DNA of 64,000 bases from Bremia lactucae. Taxonomy: Eukaryota > Oomycota > Peronosporomycetes > Peronosporales > Peronosporaceae. Below are positions 19,756 to 31,803 of the stretch, one piece after another. Location: the NCBI RefSeq assembly GCF_004359215.1, contig NC_090626.1, positions 599,234-663,233 on the forward strand. Direction: 5' to 3'. Under the pieces are notes generated by a model. That model ran no database searches, was not told the DNA's origin, and was given only the letters and a program-made list of their open reading frames with translations. Position numbers and translations under genes: made by a program. Positions within the stretch are counted from its first letter, which is position 1; each line of letters starts with the position of its first letter.

Positions 19756-20175
19756 GTGGTCAATAAAACTACGTCCTATGACCGACCTCTCGGCGGTATC
19801 ATAGGCGAGTTTGATGCTAAAAGCGTGAGCGAGGCTCAACGCTTTTTGATTAAGCGATTAGCCATCACACGAAAAGTCCGTGACGAGATGGCAAGCGCAC
19901 AGGACAAGCAAAAAGAATATGCTGACCGAAATGGTCTCAAAATTAACGAACGCTTTAAAGTGGGTGAAAAAGTACTATTAAGTATTGCTACCCTACCTAA
20001 AAATGCAATTTTTGTACTACCTGGAGGTACTACGAAGTTGTTGCACCGTTTCATTGGGCCCTTTAAGGTGGTAATAGAGGTTGGTGACTCAAATTATAGG
20101 CTCACCCTTCCCTCGTATATAAAGACGCGCCGTATTTTAAGTGGGTCGTCTGAAACGGTATGTAGACTCAAATGA
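19756..20175 (+). pseudogene. Family B integrase C-terminal fragment (copy 2)
   Basis: Identical to 2213-2632: GPY/F-type integrase end of a 5'-truncated plus-strand B element. Confidence 0.8.
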
Positions 20176-20236
20176 GCCTCATACCCCCATTCGTCGAAGA
20201 AGACGATGGTGACGCCGACTGTGAGTCTAGCGGCGA

Positions 20237-21201
20237 TCAGATGAGGGAGACGGTGAATTTACTTGGTGACTGCCTATGAAAAGGAGCACCAGCTGAGGCC
20301 TCTTCGCTAGTCTCAAATGGACTAGCAGAAGTAGCGTAGTGAGAAGAAACAGGGGGTACAGTACCGCCCATGATTTCTTTCACACGCAAGCGGGCGATAT
20401 TAATTCGCTGCGACCGCTGTATCATCGCATCGGAATGCGGATGAATGCGGCGCAAGAATTTCGCCTCGTATTGGTCGGGCGTTTCATTTAAACGCAACAC
20501 GACCGGGTCTTCCATAATTTAATGACACCATAATAGTTTTGAGCATTTAGAAAAGCGCGTTTTTTGAGCGACGCTATTGTCCCGTTTACACGAGGCCATT
20601 CAGAGAGAGGGAGCATAAGTGATATGCCACCCGTCACACAGCCACGTTTAATACGGCTGGCTTGTGACAGCGACTAAGCACATTCACGCGTCGTCGGCGG
20701 AGCGTTACGCTCAGAATCCTCTATGTCAGAACCATTATGGATAATGGTCTGAGCAAAAGACGGTGTGGTTTTACCCAACGGAGAAGCGGCTGCGCCTTTA
20801 TGGGCAGCGCTCGCAATAACCGTCGCTGCGCTATCCAGCGCAGACGACGAGACAGCATTCGTAAGTGTTGCTGTCTCCATGTTATGAGCAATGATAGAAG
20901 TTTGGATGGGCAATAATGTGCCATCATCCTTCCTCGTGAGATCCTTGTCCGCATCATTACTTTGAGGTGACGGCAACGGTCTCGACTCATTGTAGTCGAC
21001 AATGAGCGACGGATCAACATCCTCACTGATTAAGTGGGATGAATCCTTAAGCCCCGTTAACGCGACAGCAGCAGTAGCGGTCGGCGTTTCAGCTAAGGCA
21101 TTGGACGCTGCAGGGCGTGTTAACGCGGCGCGCGCGCTAAATGCAAGAGTTAGTGGGCGTCTTCGCAGACGACCCTCCAACGTTGCCCATGTAGGTGGCA
21201 C
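20237..21201 (-). pseudogene. Family B antisense ORF (copy 2)
   Basis: Identical to 2694-3658, antisense to B pol, with the acidic DPSL-VDY block and breaks between 20515 and 20674. Confidence 0.6.
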
Positions 21202-21333
21202 CTTTGGCGCCGTGTATGAAAACAGAGGTCGCTAGAGTGAATCAGAGACTTAGCGGCGCGTCAAGCAGCATAGTTCTTCCTTCCACTTTATCGAAGTTTA
21301 AAATGTAACTTCGTTCTTTAAGGGAGTGGATAG

Positions 21334-22074
21334 TGTAACTGGCTAAAGTTGCCCTAATGTTACACAGTCCCCGTTAAATACACTTGGTGTACTCAAGGGG
21401 ATGGTCAATTTCTTAAATAAAGTAATTAGACCCACCACTTGAGTGTGGTTCACATTTGTGACCAACCCTTGTGTATGTGATGCACATAGGTGCATTCACA
21501 TTAGGAGGGATGTCGCCTAGCGTCATCCGTTACGCGAGATATATAGAGATACGCTCGCAAAACATATTAGTGTAATCAATAGAGATGACAGTTCAATTTG
21601 GTAAAAATTGGAATTTATATTTAATGCGATTATATTTAAATCGGTCTCAAACTACTTTCTACTTATCAAGTGCGCACGAGGAGTCGAATCACCGCTCCCG
21701 TGACGACACGTTTACCAGAGTACCTAGTGCGTTGGATGAGGTCGCTAAGGCGCCCACCACAATTACCTCACGGCACACGAAATTAGACGGTCAAACAGCT
21801 TCTCCGCTGCGCTAGGGTGTGTGCTTAAGTAGAGCGTGCCCCCATAAAGACTTGCCCACCTACAACTTTCAACTTAAGAAGTGCGCACGTGAAGACGGAT
21901 TACCGCTTCCGTGACGACACTTGTACTAAAGTACTTAGCTCGTTGGGTGAGGTCGCTTAGGGGCCCACCAACAATCTCACTGCACGTGTGAGAAGACGGT
22001 CAAACCGCCTTCTCACTGTGCCTAAAGGTGTGTGCGTAAGTAGAGCGTGGCTGCTATAGTAGCACCTGTCTACA
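21334..22074 (+). repeat. Family B 3' LTR (copy 2)
   Basis: Identical to 3791-4531, including the internal 201-bp direct duplication. The diverged LTR fragment at 22075-22263 follows. Confidence 0.8.
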
Positions 22075-22263
22075 CCCACCCTTGTGTCTTAATGTGCTTT
22101 CGCATTTAAGGGGATCAAGACATCATCTGCGATTTAAAAAAGTAAGCTCGCCATGCAGGAATACACATCTACAGATGGCATCCAATCATTGGATAAAGTT
22201 TATATTTAATTACATTTGGTTTAAATATATTTCCCTAGTCGAACGTGAATAAAACAGTGTCTA

Positions 22264-23728
22264 GTTTTAATCTAGCCACATCATTTGTCAAAAGGATCCA
22301 AAAAGACGAGTGAAGGTATTCTACTTTCATACTTCACTCCTACTTAGTGGCTTGCACTTCATTTGCTGCATCATTGGGGACAAAATAATACTTTTATTGT
22401 TGCCTAAATTGTTTATCGGGCATATAAATCTAAAATTCCCTTGCGGATCTCCAATATCAATGACGCTATTATAGGATACTTCTTGTCCTCAAAACTGCAT
22501 CTCATGCTTTACGCGCAAGTAAAAATATCGTTTGCCTTGCAAAAGGATATATGGAGCTTTGATTTCTCGTGGTGAAGCGTGTGTCGACACAATATTGGTT
22601 AAAACGCAACTTTTTAAAATGGCTGTGTCATCACTCCCGGGGCTAACTATATTTTGGTGTTGTCGCATGGTGTTAAGTCATCTGGTCGCTCAATCGTCGC
22701 ATGAATACCCAATTTTCTCTTCCAGATGATTTCAATTATCGATGAGCGTGATGTATATATTTGAAATTTCGTTTCTGCAGCTGGTGGTAAAAACATGGTC
22801 TTAATTAATCTGAACTTTTTTCCAGCTCAATGCTTGCGATGCGAAATAACGCATGAATGTCGCATCCATTTCCGAACAGTCCAAGAAAGTTGCTGGAAGT
22901 TTTTTTTACGGCATCTCGATTAGTTGTCGGCTTGCTTCCGATATTGTGACCACAGCAATTGTTGAGCTTGTACAATGGTTCGATATGACATTACTTTATA
23001 TCTTAATGGCGCAATGAGTCTATTAAATACCTAAGCACGTGATATTGGCTGCAAAATATTCAATATGTTGTGCTTTGTCTTATTTGTTAAGCAAACGTGT
23101 CGTTAATTTTCGTGCAAAAAGAAGCCATCATATTTATATGAATCAGATGCCGGCTCTATTTGTCGCAACGAAAAAGTCAAGATTTCCACGTGTCCTACGC
23201 TAAAAGGCTTTATCTCCGTCCAGGAACGGGAGGATGTCGTCCCGCTCACGTCTTGTCCATAAAAGTGGATTCGCGCATGCCAGCGCATCACGTTATCCGC
23301 TCGTTCTTTTTTTAAGAAACTTCGGTTGGGGGAGGCACAAATTGCTAAACAGTGACATTCTTGTATGATAAACAGGACTGTCATGTCTACTCTTTATCTA
23401 TCATAAGATATTTATTGCCCGATAGCCACTGCAAACTAACAAAGCCTATGGTCACCGCACAGTCAGGTCCCCCATTCTATTTCAAGCAAGATAAATGGTA
23501 TTGGATCTTCCACCTGATCGGAGTTTTTCGAAAGTCTCGTTATATTAGCTCATACTTGCTATTGTTAGCGTCACTATCCCTTACAACTTGCATAAAAAAT
23601 CTAATCTTTTTCGCATTAGGTCTACTGCGACAAGGCTACCACCACTTCATTGGTGGCAATCGATTGCATGACTCGTCTAATTTTAATTTTTGTTTTCAAG
23701 AGACCGCTACAGTTTTAATTGGAGCGAG
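22264..23728. other. Low-TE intergenic region upstream of effector copy 2
   Basis: Identical to 4721-6185. No gene recognised. Confidence 0.5.
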
Positions 23729-23741
23729 TCATTATCATTTT
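23729..23741 (+). promoter_or_regulatory. Inr-like core promoter of effector copy 2
   Basis: Same TCATTATCATTTT motif as at 6186, 60 nt before the ATG at 23789. Confidence 0.6.
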
Positions 23742-23788
23742 GCTTCCGTCTCAGTAAGATCTCTTTCTTTCTTATTTCAACGAGCGAC

Positions 23789-24214
23789 ATGGTGCGTATG
23801 CTCCTGATTAGCAGTATTTTTGTGTCTGCGATTTCCCTCGGAGATTCGAGTGCTTTCCTCGTAGCCGCTAATATAGAGCAGGAAATGCGTGACACAATCC
23901 CAGTCGCGCCAGTTGCTAGATACCTGAAAGCTGGAGAACTGCGCAAATCTGCGAAATCTGAGGAGAGAATGTTTTCCAGCTCCAAACTATTCAAATTCTC
24001 CAAAGAAGACGAGAAGTTGTTCCAAGAAGCCGCGAAAGAGATTACTGATACAGCTTCAACCGCAAAAGGAGCTACAAGCAAATCAGAGACTGTAAAAAGA
24101 GAGATAGACCCAGTTGAAAAAACAATGGCAGCAAAAAGAAGAAAAAGAGCCGATGCAAGAAAGAGAATAGATCTTGAAAATGGCATGGAAAAGCTCAATA
24201 CAGATGACAACTAA
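23789..24214 (+). CDS. Secreted RXLR-EER-like effector candidate (copy 2)
   Basis: Second, identical copy of the gene at 6246-6671: 141 residues, signal peptide 1-22, RYLK at 44-47, EER at 58-60, basic cluster near residue 120. The identity extends through the promoter and several kilobases of flanking transposon DNA, so the gene was copied as part of the segment and was not retained by selection alone. If the duplication is real the gene dose is doubled; if it is an assembly artefact there is one gene. Flanked by B LTR (left) and A LTR (right). Confidence 0.75.
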   Translation: MVRMLLISSIFVSAISLGDSSAFLVAANIEQEMRDTIPVAPVARYLKAGELRKSAKSEERMFSSSKLFKFSKEDEKLFQEAAKEITDTASTAKGATSKSETVKREIDPVEKTMAAKRRKRADARKRIDLENGMEKLNTDDN

Positions 24215-24653
24215 AAGGATAATACAAACAACAATGATGCTACGTAATTTAATGTTGATGTATTAATTAAATCTGTAAGCGTCAAATTTTACTTGACATT
24301 TAAAAGCTATTGAAGTAGTACACTCCGAATTATTTCTGGTTGTCAATTTCGTCAATTTGTTAATTGCGCTGGAGCATATGTTAGGTGAATACGGGGTAAT
24401 TTCTTAAAGGCATTCAGGTCATATTTAAAAAGCCCTGTAAGTACATTGTAATGGTGTTTCCGTTTCATAAATATTATTTTCGGTAAGAGGAATAATAAAT
24501 ACGATTTCCTTTAAGAGAAAATCAATAGATTTTTTGGTCTTTTATCAAATTCGACTTAACAGTTCCAATATTACCAATTTTGGTAATATTGACGCGATAA
24601 GACAGTGATTCTTTTAATTGGTTGATTTTAGTTTGAATCAACCGATCTACACG
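24215..24653. other. AT-rich spacer (copy 2)
   Basis: Identical to 6672-7110; no gene seen. Confidence 0.5.
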
Positions 24654-25091
24654 TGTAACGGGGTGTATCGTTACAAGAAAATTAACACTTTAAGGTTGTT
24701 AATTGTATATTATCTAAAAGGTAGAGAATATTTGGAGAATATATCTTTACGTGGTAATTTCCTAAAAGCTTATCTATTGGTAGATATACACCATTATATC
24801 TACTTTCTCCGCGGTCCAGTCAGCGCTGGACGCACGCAAAAGAAAAAGACAGATAAGACTTCATTACATGTTTTGTATTAGTTTAAAATTAATTTAGTAC
24901 TTAATAGACAGAAGCAGAAGAACTTAATTATATTAAATACGGTTTTATCAACCTCTTTTAAGCAAGTGCTATAAAGAGAGTCTTCCTTTGCACGTACTAG
25001 GTGCGTGAACTGACGTGAGGCACCACTCGCACCGAGGCAGTGCGAAGTGGACTTTTATTGAAACAGTACAAGTCAGTAGTGCTCCGTTACA
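24654..25091 (+). repeat. Family A 5' LTR of element A2
   Basis: Identical to 7111-7548; primer binding site at 25094-25110. Confidence 0.9.
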
Positions 25092-25102
25092 CCTGGTAGC
25101 AC

Positions 25103-26283
25103 TTTGTAGTTCGTCCGTTTCGCGTGATAGCTACTCCTTTCTAAGTGACATAGAAAGGAGTGCGGTCAAACGAATGAGTTCGACCGTAGGGAACGATGCC
25201 ATCTTGGCCATGCTGTCCGATTTTGACAAAGATGCCCTCTATTTATCATCGCCAAGTTCATACACATGAACATGACGAGGCGAAGGAGAAGGTAGCCTTG
25301 CTTAATCCGCAAGGCTCTCAACAGGCAGAATTGTTGAGGTTACAACAAGTACAGAACCCTGTACCTGGGATGACGCACACGCGTCGTCCGGAAACCTGAA
25401 AGATTGACATCTCTAAGTATAGGGGAGTCGAAGAAGACTCTCTCTTGAGATGGTTTGTCGAGTTGGACGATGCATTAAGGGCACGTCACATCGTCGACGA
25501 GCAAATGCAAGTCGCATTCGCTCAATCAGATTAGGCAGGTCGCTCCAAAACTTGGGCATTGAGCCTTACGTTGCGCGACCCATACGTCTTTGGGTCGCTA
25601 TAGGCTTTTAAAGCCCGGCTCAAACAGACGTTTGAACCGCCAAGGGCTGAGTTCAGAGCTCGTTCAGAGCTTCTGAAACTTAAGCAAGGCAAGCGTGATG
25701 TTCACGCATATTTTCAGCACATACGACTCTTAGCGAGTTGTATAACAAATAACATAGTCCAAGAACACACGTTGATTACGGTGTTCATGCAAGGTCTTAC
25801 GGATGGTCCCGTAAAGACCCACCTGTTCCGCTTGGGACTGGATACGCTTCAAGAAGCAACATCCGTTGCGGAATAGAAGGATTTTAAGCTTGAGACAGGC
25901 TTAAGCTAGTTCGTCATCGTATCGTCCTCCATGACGACACGATTTAGGAAGTCCAGAGCACATGGACCTCTCTTACATCGAAAGCGAGAGACCTCGCTTT
26001 TCAAACAACAAGCGATTGCAGAAAAATGCAATCGCTGTCAAAAGTTAGGACACTATGCTAATAATCGTAGTGCTTCACGCCCAGTACCGAGAGGTACTGA
26101 CCATAAATATGGACCTAATGCAAAAAGGGCAACGGTCACGGGTCCGACGTTGTTGCGAAATCACAGCAGCGAGGCGGACCTTAAAAAAACGGTCGGGCTC
26201 AATAGGGGCGCAACGCCCTACTGATCCAGCAACATCAAGAGAATTTGCAAATCTCTTGACTAAAGTTGCTCCAGACACATAAT
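25103..26283 (+). pseudogene. Family A gag of A2, disrupted
   Basis: Identical to the A1 gag at 7560-8740, with the same frameshift, the two TAG stops (25874-25876 and 25907-25909) and the broken zinc knuckle. Confidence 0.8.
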
Positions 26284-26340
26284 CATTATGTGTCTCTGCA
26301 CCTGGCGATGAGGTATCCCTCATCACCTTAAAAGTCAAAA

Positions 26341-27075
26341 GTGACAAATGATATGTCACTTGGAGCCCTATTGGACTGTGGAGCGTCGAATAACTTCATT
26401 CGTCGCCAGTCGCTAGAGGGTCGTGGGCTCAAATATGTTGAGCGCGACATCCCTCTAACGAGGATGACGGTGCGTCTAGCGACAGGCGCATTGATAAAAG
26501 TAATGAAACGCGTAGTGAAATGTCACTACACGTATAAAGATTTACAGTACGATGATAATCACATCGTACTGGATTTGGATAACAAATTTAATGTCATCTT
26601 AGGTTTACCTTGGCTCAAAAAATATGAGCCAAGAATCAGCTGGCAGCATCGGTCCGTAAAAATGCCTGTCACTTGTTCATCAGATGGTCATCTATTGGAC
26701 GCTTTGGAGCGTCCAAAAGCGTTTGGATGTACTATGAGTGAGTGCGATAGCCTCACTTGTGGTACGGTCGTTAGTACAACTGCACAAGATCACAGTGTGA
26801 TTACTAAGCACACTGTGGAGTCAGCTGCCGGCGGCTGTGCTAATGCACAGGCAGCGCCGAAGGTCCACCACTCGAAAAGGTCGAGTGGATTGAGACATGA
26901 ATGTACGCTTAGTGGGCGACATTCAAGGAGTATACCGGTTGCCCAAAAGGGACAACACGATGATCCTAGGTCGAGTAGAGAGTCGACCGTAGAGGACCCG
27001 ACTGTGATAGCACAATCACACTCGGAAGACGTTGAGGGAAGAGGCCCCCACGTACTGAAGGAGAAATCTTCTTAA
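26341..27075 (+). pseudogene. Family A protease region of A2
   Basis: Identical to 8798-9532: retropepsin with DCGASNNF, linker, and the TAA stop. Confidence 0.8.
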
Positions 27076-28830
27076 ATAGTTGAAGTAACTAGACTTCAGT
27101 ATTCCGAGGAATTGATCCCTTGGCAGCCTGTGGAAAAATTTCAGGAAGAAACCGAGACATTGAATGTCTTGGTTAATGACGGATCAAGAGTAGGCGCTTA
27201 TACTCTTGATCTGTATGCGCCTCCGAATTTTACTTCGGAGATAGCTTGAATACCAACCCTAGAACCTAAGCGGTTCTTGAGAGATCTGCATGCTGGTAAA
27301 ACCAAGCAGATCTGCTACTCGTCACAGAGAACGATAACGTAACCGACATTCGGCCAGCGGTAATTTTTGCAGAGAACGAACGGGTTTTCAGCAGCTCATC
27401 GATGGACGAAAGTGTCCTTGATGTGAAGACTCGTTTTGAGAGTTATACTACCCAATCCTGGGAGTCACTAAAGACAAATCCTTTATACAAGAATCTGATT
27501 GAATTCAGGGATGTATTCCCTAAAACAGTTCAATGCGAGTTGCCTCAGGATTAAGGCACTCGACATGAGATCAAGCTCAAACCGGGCTCGAAGTACTGTG
27601 TCATGAAACAGTAGTCACTGACTCGTGAACAAGTACTTGCGATCGATAAATTCTTTATCAATTAATTAAATCGGGCCATGTGAGGGAGCCAACCTCCCCA
27701 CATAGCTCTCCGACCTTCTGTGTGCCAAAGACCACAGGAGGGTGGCGGATAGTGCACGTATTCAATAAACTAAATGCTGCAACGGTACCGGCCCAAACGC
27801 CGATACCTAGAAAGACGTAATCTTAGATGGTATGTCTGAGAATACCATATTTTCGTCTATAGATCGGATGGATAACTTATGTCAGATCCTTATGCGTCAA
27901 CGGGACATCCCGTACACAGCAGTGAGCACTCCCAGTGGGATGCTCTGGGAATGGCTGCTAATACCACAGGGGCTTACTAACGCCCCTGTGGTAGCCATTC
28001 CCCTGCAAAATTCAACAGATGCGAAACGAATCTGTTAAGACCGGTGCGAGAATTTGCACGGAGCTACTTTGACGATGTATTCGTCCATAGCCGAGCCATG
28101 GACGGAAAGACAGACGTGGAAGTTCATAAAACTCACGTTCATCAGGTTCTTTCACTCATGCGAAAGCATAAGTTGTACGCAAATCTCAAGAAGTGTATAT
28201 TCGCTGCAAGCGAAATACAATTTCTTGGGTGCATCGTCGGTAAACACGGCGTGCGCCCTGATCCCGAAAAGATTAAGGCACTCACCGACTGACCAGTTCC
28301 AGTCGATGTCAAGGACCTAGAAATTTCCTTGAATTAGCGACGTACTTGCACAAGTACTCACGCAATTATGCCGAGATGGAAGTTCATCGCTCTCGTCTCT
28401 TGAAAAAAAAAGACGAGAAATGGTTATGGAACGCTGATTGTCAGCGTTCCTTTGAAGGTACTAAGGAAAACTTTATCCAATCGCACATCTTGGCGATTGC
28501 AGATCAAGACAGACCATTCCATATGGTCTGTGACGCCAGCGATTTCGCAATCGGCTGTGCGTAAATGCAATACGATACAGATGGCGCGTCGTCTGTTACC
28601 AATCGCGTCAGTCGCAACCAGCTGAACGCGTTACCCAGTGCATGACAAGGAACTCCTTGCCATGAAATATGCACTGTCTAAATTAAAGGTCAATCTCCTC
28701 GGAGATAAACCGTTCATCGTATATACGGACCATGCGTCGTTACGCACGGCCGTAAATAGCCCACCCTTCTCGCAAAGAATGGCGAGGTGGCTATCCTTCT
28801 TCGCGTAAGATAATTTCTCCTTGGATAATA
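27076..28830 (+). pseudogene. Family A RT and RNase H of A2, disrupted
   Basis: After the breakpoint at 27227 this sequence follows the A3 lineage and not A1. RT pieces: PYTAVSTPSGMLWEWLLIPQ (27832-28038), then a fold-back insertion that shifts the frame (27949-28003), and the intact catalytic box SYFDDVFVHSRAMDGK near 28060-28110. RNase H: FHMVCDASDFAIGCA (28510-28564), then a broken KPFIVYTDHASLRTAV region near 28710. Several stops are present (27247, 27552). Confidence 0.75.
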
Positions 28831-29990
28831 AACCAGGACGACTTAATGTCGTCGCTGATGCAATATCACACCGACCCGATTCGAGTCAGCTGCGCATTCC
28901 CTCAGTGGAAATAATTCCACTGTTGCAACACTCATTTCAAGTGTTCTGTCATCAACCTTGTTTGATGACATAAAGAAAGCCTACGCAGAAGATAAGGGTC
29001 CACTGCGTTTATTGGATCATCTGATGAATCCATCCGATAATACTTTTAAAGATTTACCAGCTTTATATCGATCGTCATCCGATCGACACACAACACGCAA
29101 CGGCATATTGTATTACACAGCAGGTGCAGGCGACACTCCACGTGTCGTCGTCCCAAATCCCAATGATTTGCGCTTGCGAATCATGTATGAGTGTCACGAT
29201 GCACCAACAAGTGGGCATGGTGGACGTGAGAGAACTTAACTCTCAGTAAGTCGCGACTTTTATTGGCCGCGCCAGCATCAGTTCAAGCGCAAGTACATTC
29301 GGGCTTTCGAAGTATGACAACGGGTGAAGCCCAGCCCTTCATCCCGTGCACCTCTCCAACCTCTACCACTACCAGCAGAATGTTGGCAGTCCGTATCTAT
29401 GGACCTCATCTTCGGATTTAACAAAGACGATCACAAAAACACTTGAATCCTCGTTTTTGTAGACAGATTCAGCAAGATGGTAGATTTTGCTGCAGTGCCA
29501 GAGTCTATCACGGCTCCGGACTGTGCCCGTGTCTCTATTGACGCGGTATTCAATTCCACGGCTTACCCCGTAAACTGGTCTCGGAAAGAGGTCCACGGTT
29601 TACGGCGGAGTTTTGGCAATCCGTGTTTCGATATCTCGGAACACGGTTGACTATGTCAACTTCTGATCAACCGGAGACGGATGGTCGGACGGAACGAGTA
29701 AATCGCGTCCTCGAAGATATACTTCAAGGTTACGTCCAATCGTATCCGAATTGGGACGACTATTTTTCCGATGGTCGAATTCGCCCTCAACAATTCGGTG
29801 CATGCGTCTACAACGCGTACCCACCCAATTAGAGGTATCCTCTAGTCTAAGGGGGGGGACTCGCACGAGCAAAGCCTTTCCGGCTCATGCTCATCACGCG
29901 TCGAAGTTACCAACGACGCGAGTGATATCGATGTCGAAGCAATCGACATCGAAGATGAGAAGATCTCATGGCAGTACGCACAAAGCGCAC
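28831..29990 (+). pseudogene. Family A integrase of A2, disrupted
   Basis: The zinc-binding region starts with DDIKKAYAEDKGPLRLLDHL and RLRIMYECHDAPTSGHGGRE (28958-29239). The core keeps LVFVDRFSKMVDFAAVPESI near 29450-29515, but the second aspartate region reads SERGPRFTAEF in place of SDRDPRFTAEF, so a catalytic Asp is lost. The third region TSDQPETDGRTERVNRVLED (29650-29720) is intact. A run of eight G near 29851-29858 shifts the frame near the end. Confidence 0.75.
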
Positions 29991-30305
29991 TAAAATAGAC
30001 AAAATAATGGGTCAGCAGAAGAATTTCTGCTGGCTCCAGAATCAGTAGTCCGTTTCGTACAGGATTCCATTGCTAACGCAGCGAGCCGTCAGAAATGGAA
30101 CGCAGACAAGCATGGAAGTGCAAACGTTAATTCATTTAAAGTTAATGACTTAGTACTACTCTCTACGGTAAGCTTACCTAAGCGTGTAGTCACTAATGTG
30201 GGTAGCAGTAAACTGCTAATAAGTTCATGGGCCTTTACGTGTTCTGCATCGCAGAGGCAACGCCTACACAATAGAATTGCCACGTAGAATGCAAACGCAT
30301 CCTTT
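29991..30305 (+). pseudogene. Family A integrase C-terminus of A2, truncated
   Basis: The charged region, the SLPKRVVTNVG stretch and the beginning of the HPSFY region are recognisable. At about 30305 the similarity to A stops, before the chromodomain, so A2 has no 3' LTR and no antisense ORF. Confidence 0.65.
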
Positions 30306-31481
30306 CCTTTAACACCGCATCAGTTACCTCTCCTAGAAGCTTATTCATTCAGTGTCTGCGCAAAGCTACTGACTTTGCGTATCCGTCAAATAATCAATGC
30401 TGACGTCTTACCAACCAGGTTTTGCTCAAAATAAATTATTTTGAACACCATCTTATAAAAAAGGATCATAATGTTCCCCTAGAAGAGAGGTCGCTAGCGC
30501 TGAAAGCGATTTAAGTTCAAACCCTATTTTTTAATCAGTGGACCATTATCAAAGAAAACTGTGCACATTTTGCTCGCCATCACGGCAAAGCGAGTCATAG
30601 ACCTGGTCAAAGTCTTGAACACGAGATCAGTAAAGATTATTGTCAAGAATCCTGAACTTCAAAGACTCTACTTCCCATTTTGCTCGATATTTTATAATTA
30701 TAAAGATAATTTTACTGTCGGCAACACTAGGCTCCATTCCCCTGCTGCGCTTCCACAATTTTCGGAGTCAGAAATAGGCGGTACGTGTCTTGAACGTCTT
30801 AATCGCTTCACCACTTTGCGGCTTCATGGGTCTTTTGATTGTCTAGCATCGGCTTTGGCACAGCAGATAGCAATAGCTAGTACTTAAAGAAAAAGAAAAC
30901 CGGTATGGAAACATTCCTTTTTAATATAGCCACACCCCTCAAAAAGCAAAAGAAAACTACTACTAATAATAGGAAAGGTATTGCCACCCCCATTAACACT
31001 GAACAATATTTTTGCGCTTATTTCAGGGTGTGTATCGCTACAACTTCGCCAACATTTATATGCGCTTGTTTTAACCTTCTTGATTGCAGGTCCCAAATCT
31101 TCGATTTTGTGGCACTTGTTCCGTCCTTTCAATGTACTCAAACGGTGACGGATCGCGTTTGGTATTCTTTGATCCATTGGCCGTCCACATGTAGCCACTG
31201 AGGCCGGATCATTTATCGATGTGCTTGAAATAGATCGTTTTTGGCGTATCTTTGAGCCCTTGCTTCTGTACCCACCACCATGAGCGCAAGCAAGCCAAAA
31301 GTTCTGCTGTCTCGCCGGTTCTTACTGTTGTGTGGTATAATCAGTATTTTTTCTAAAGTACTACGAATTCTGGGAGTGCCCACTACTATGTACGGGATGT
31401 CCCGTTCACGCATAAGGATCTGATAAATAGTGAATTAATTTATTATTAGGTGTATTAACAACTTTTTATAACATAAGAACA

Positions 31482-31617
31482 ATTGAATATTTTAATACTT
31501 TTGCTGCTATTTCTAGTGTTAATTTTTCTTAAATCATATATTAAGTATTTTTGATATATGCTCTCTTGAAAAAAAACTAAAAACAGAAATAGCAGCAAAA
31601 GTACTAAAATATTCAAT
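31482..31617. repeat. Inverted repeat with 33-bp arms
   Basis: The left arm 31482-31514 starts ATTGAATATTTTAATAC and the right arm 31585-31617 is its reverse complement with one mismatch. The 70-bp loop is AT-rich. It could be the end of a foldback or MITE-like element, or a hairpin-forming transcript. No flanking target duplication was recognised. Confidence 0.7.
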
Positions 31618-31803
31618 TTCGGAATTTGTAGGCCTTCGTGCGTAATTTCTTCGTTGAATACCCTTTTTGAGATGCAATGCCTCCTCCGCTTCCTCATGGG
31701 TCTCATAAATGAGCTCTAGGGGTGGAGCAAGCAGCATGATGAAGACCGAGAGTGTCGTCGAACCACGAATAATAACTAAATCTACGCCAGCTAGTGGCTT
31801 CAT
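31534..31803 (-). pseudogene. Possible FAR1/MULE-type DNA-binding fragment
   Basis: A minus-strand frame encodes PPLELIYETHEEAEEALHL followed by a basic stretch (GIQRRNYARRPTNS). The spacing recalls the N-terminus of FAR1-like domains found in Mutator-like transposases, but the fragment is short and lacks the zinc-binding residues. It runs into the hairpin. This is a weak resemblance from memory, not a firm assignment. Confidence 0.2.

Larger units (their letters stand above)
17643..27227. repeat. Direct duplication, copy 2 (partner 1-9684)
   Basis: Second copy of the 9.6-kb segment, without the N gap. Its left continuation (13097-17642) is the rest of the minus-strand C element; what precedes copy 1 lies outside the window. 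Its right continuation (27228-30305) belongs to a different family A lineage than the continuation of copy 1 and resembles A3 (32149-38552). Every sub-feature of copy 1 from 596 to 9684 recurs here at +17543. Confidence 0.93.

Noticed and set aside
30884..31198. Opposing frames of about 100 residues, considered as a host gene with a possible splice acceptor near 31087
   Set aside because: No domain, no promoter motif and no second exon could be supported.
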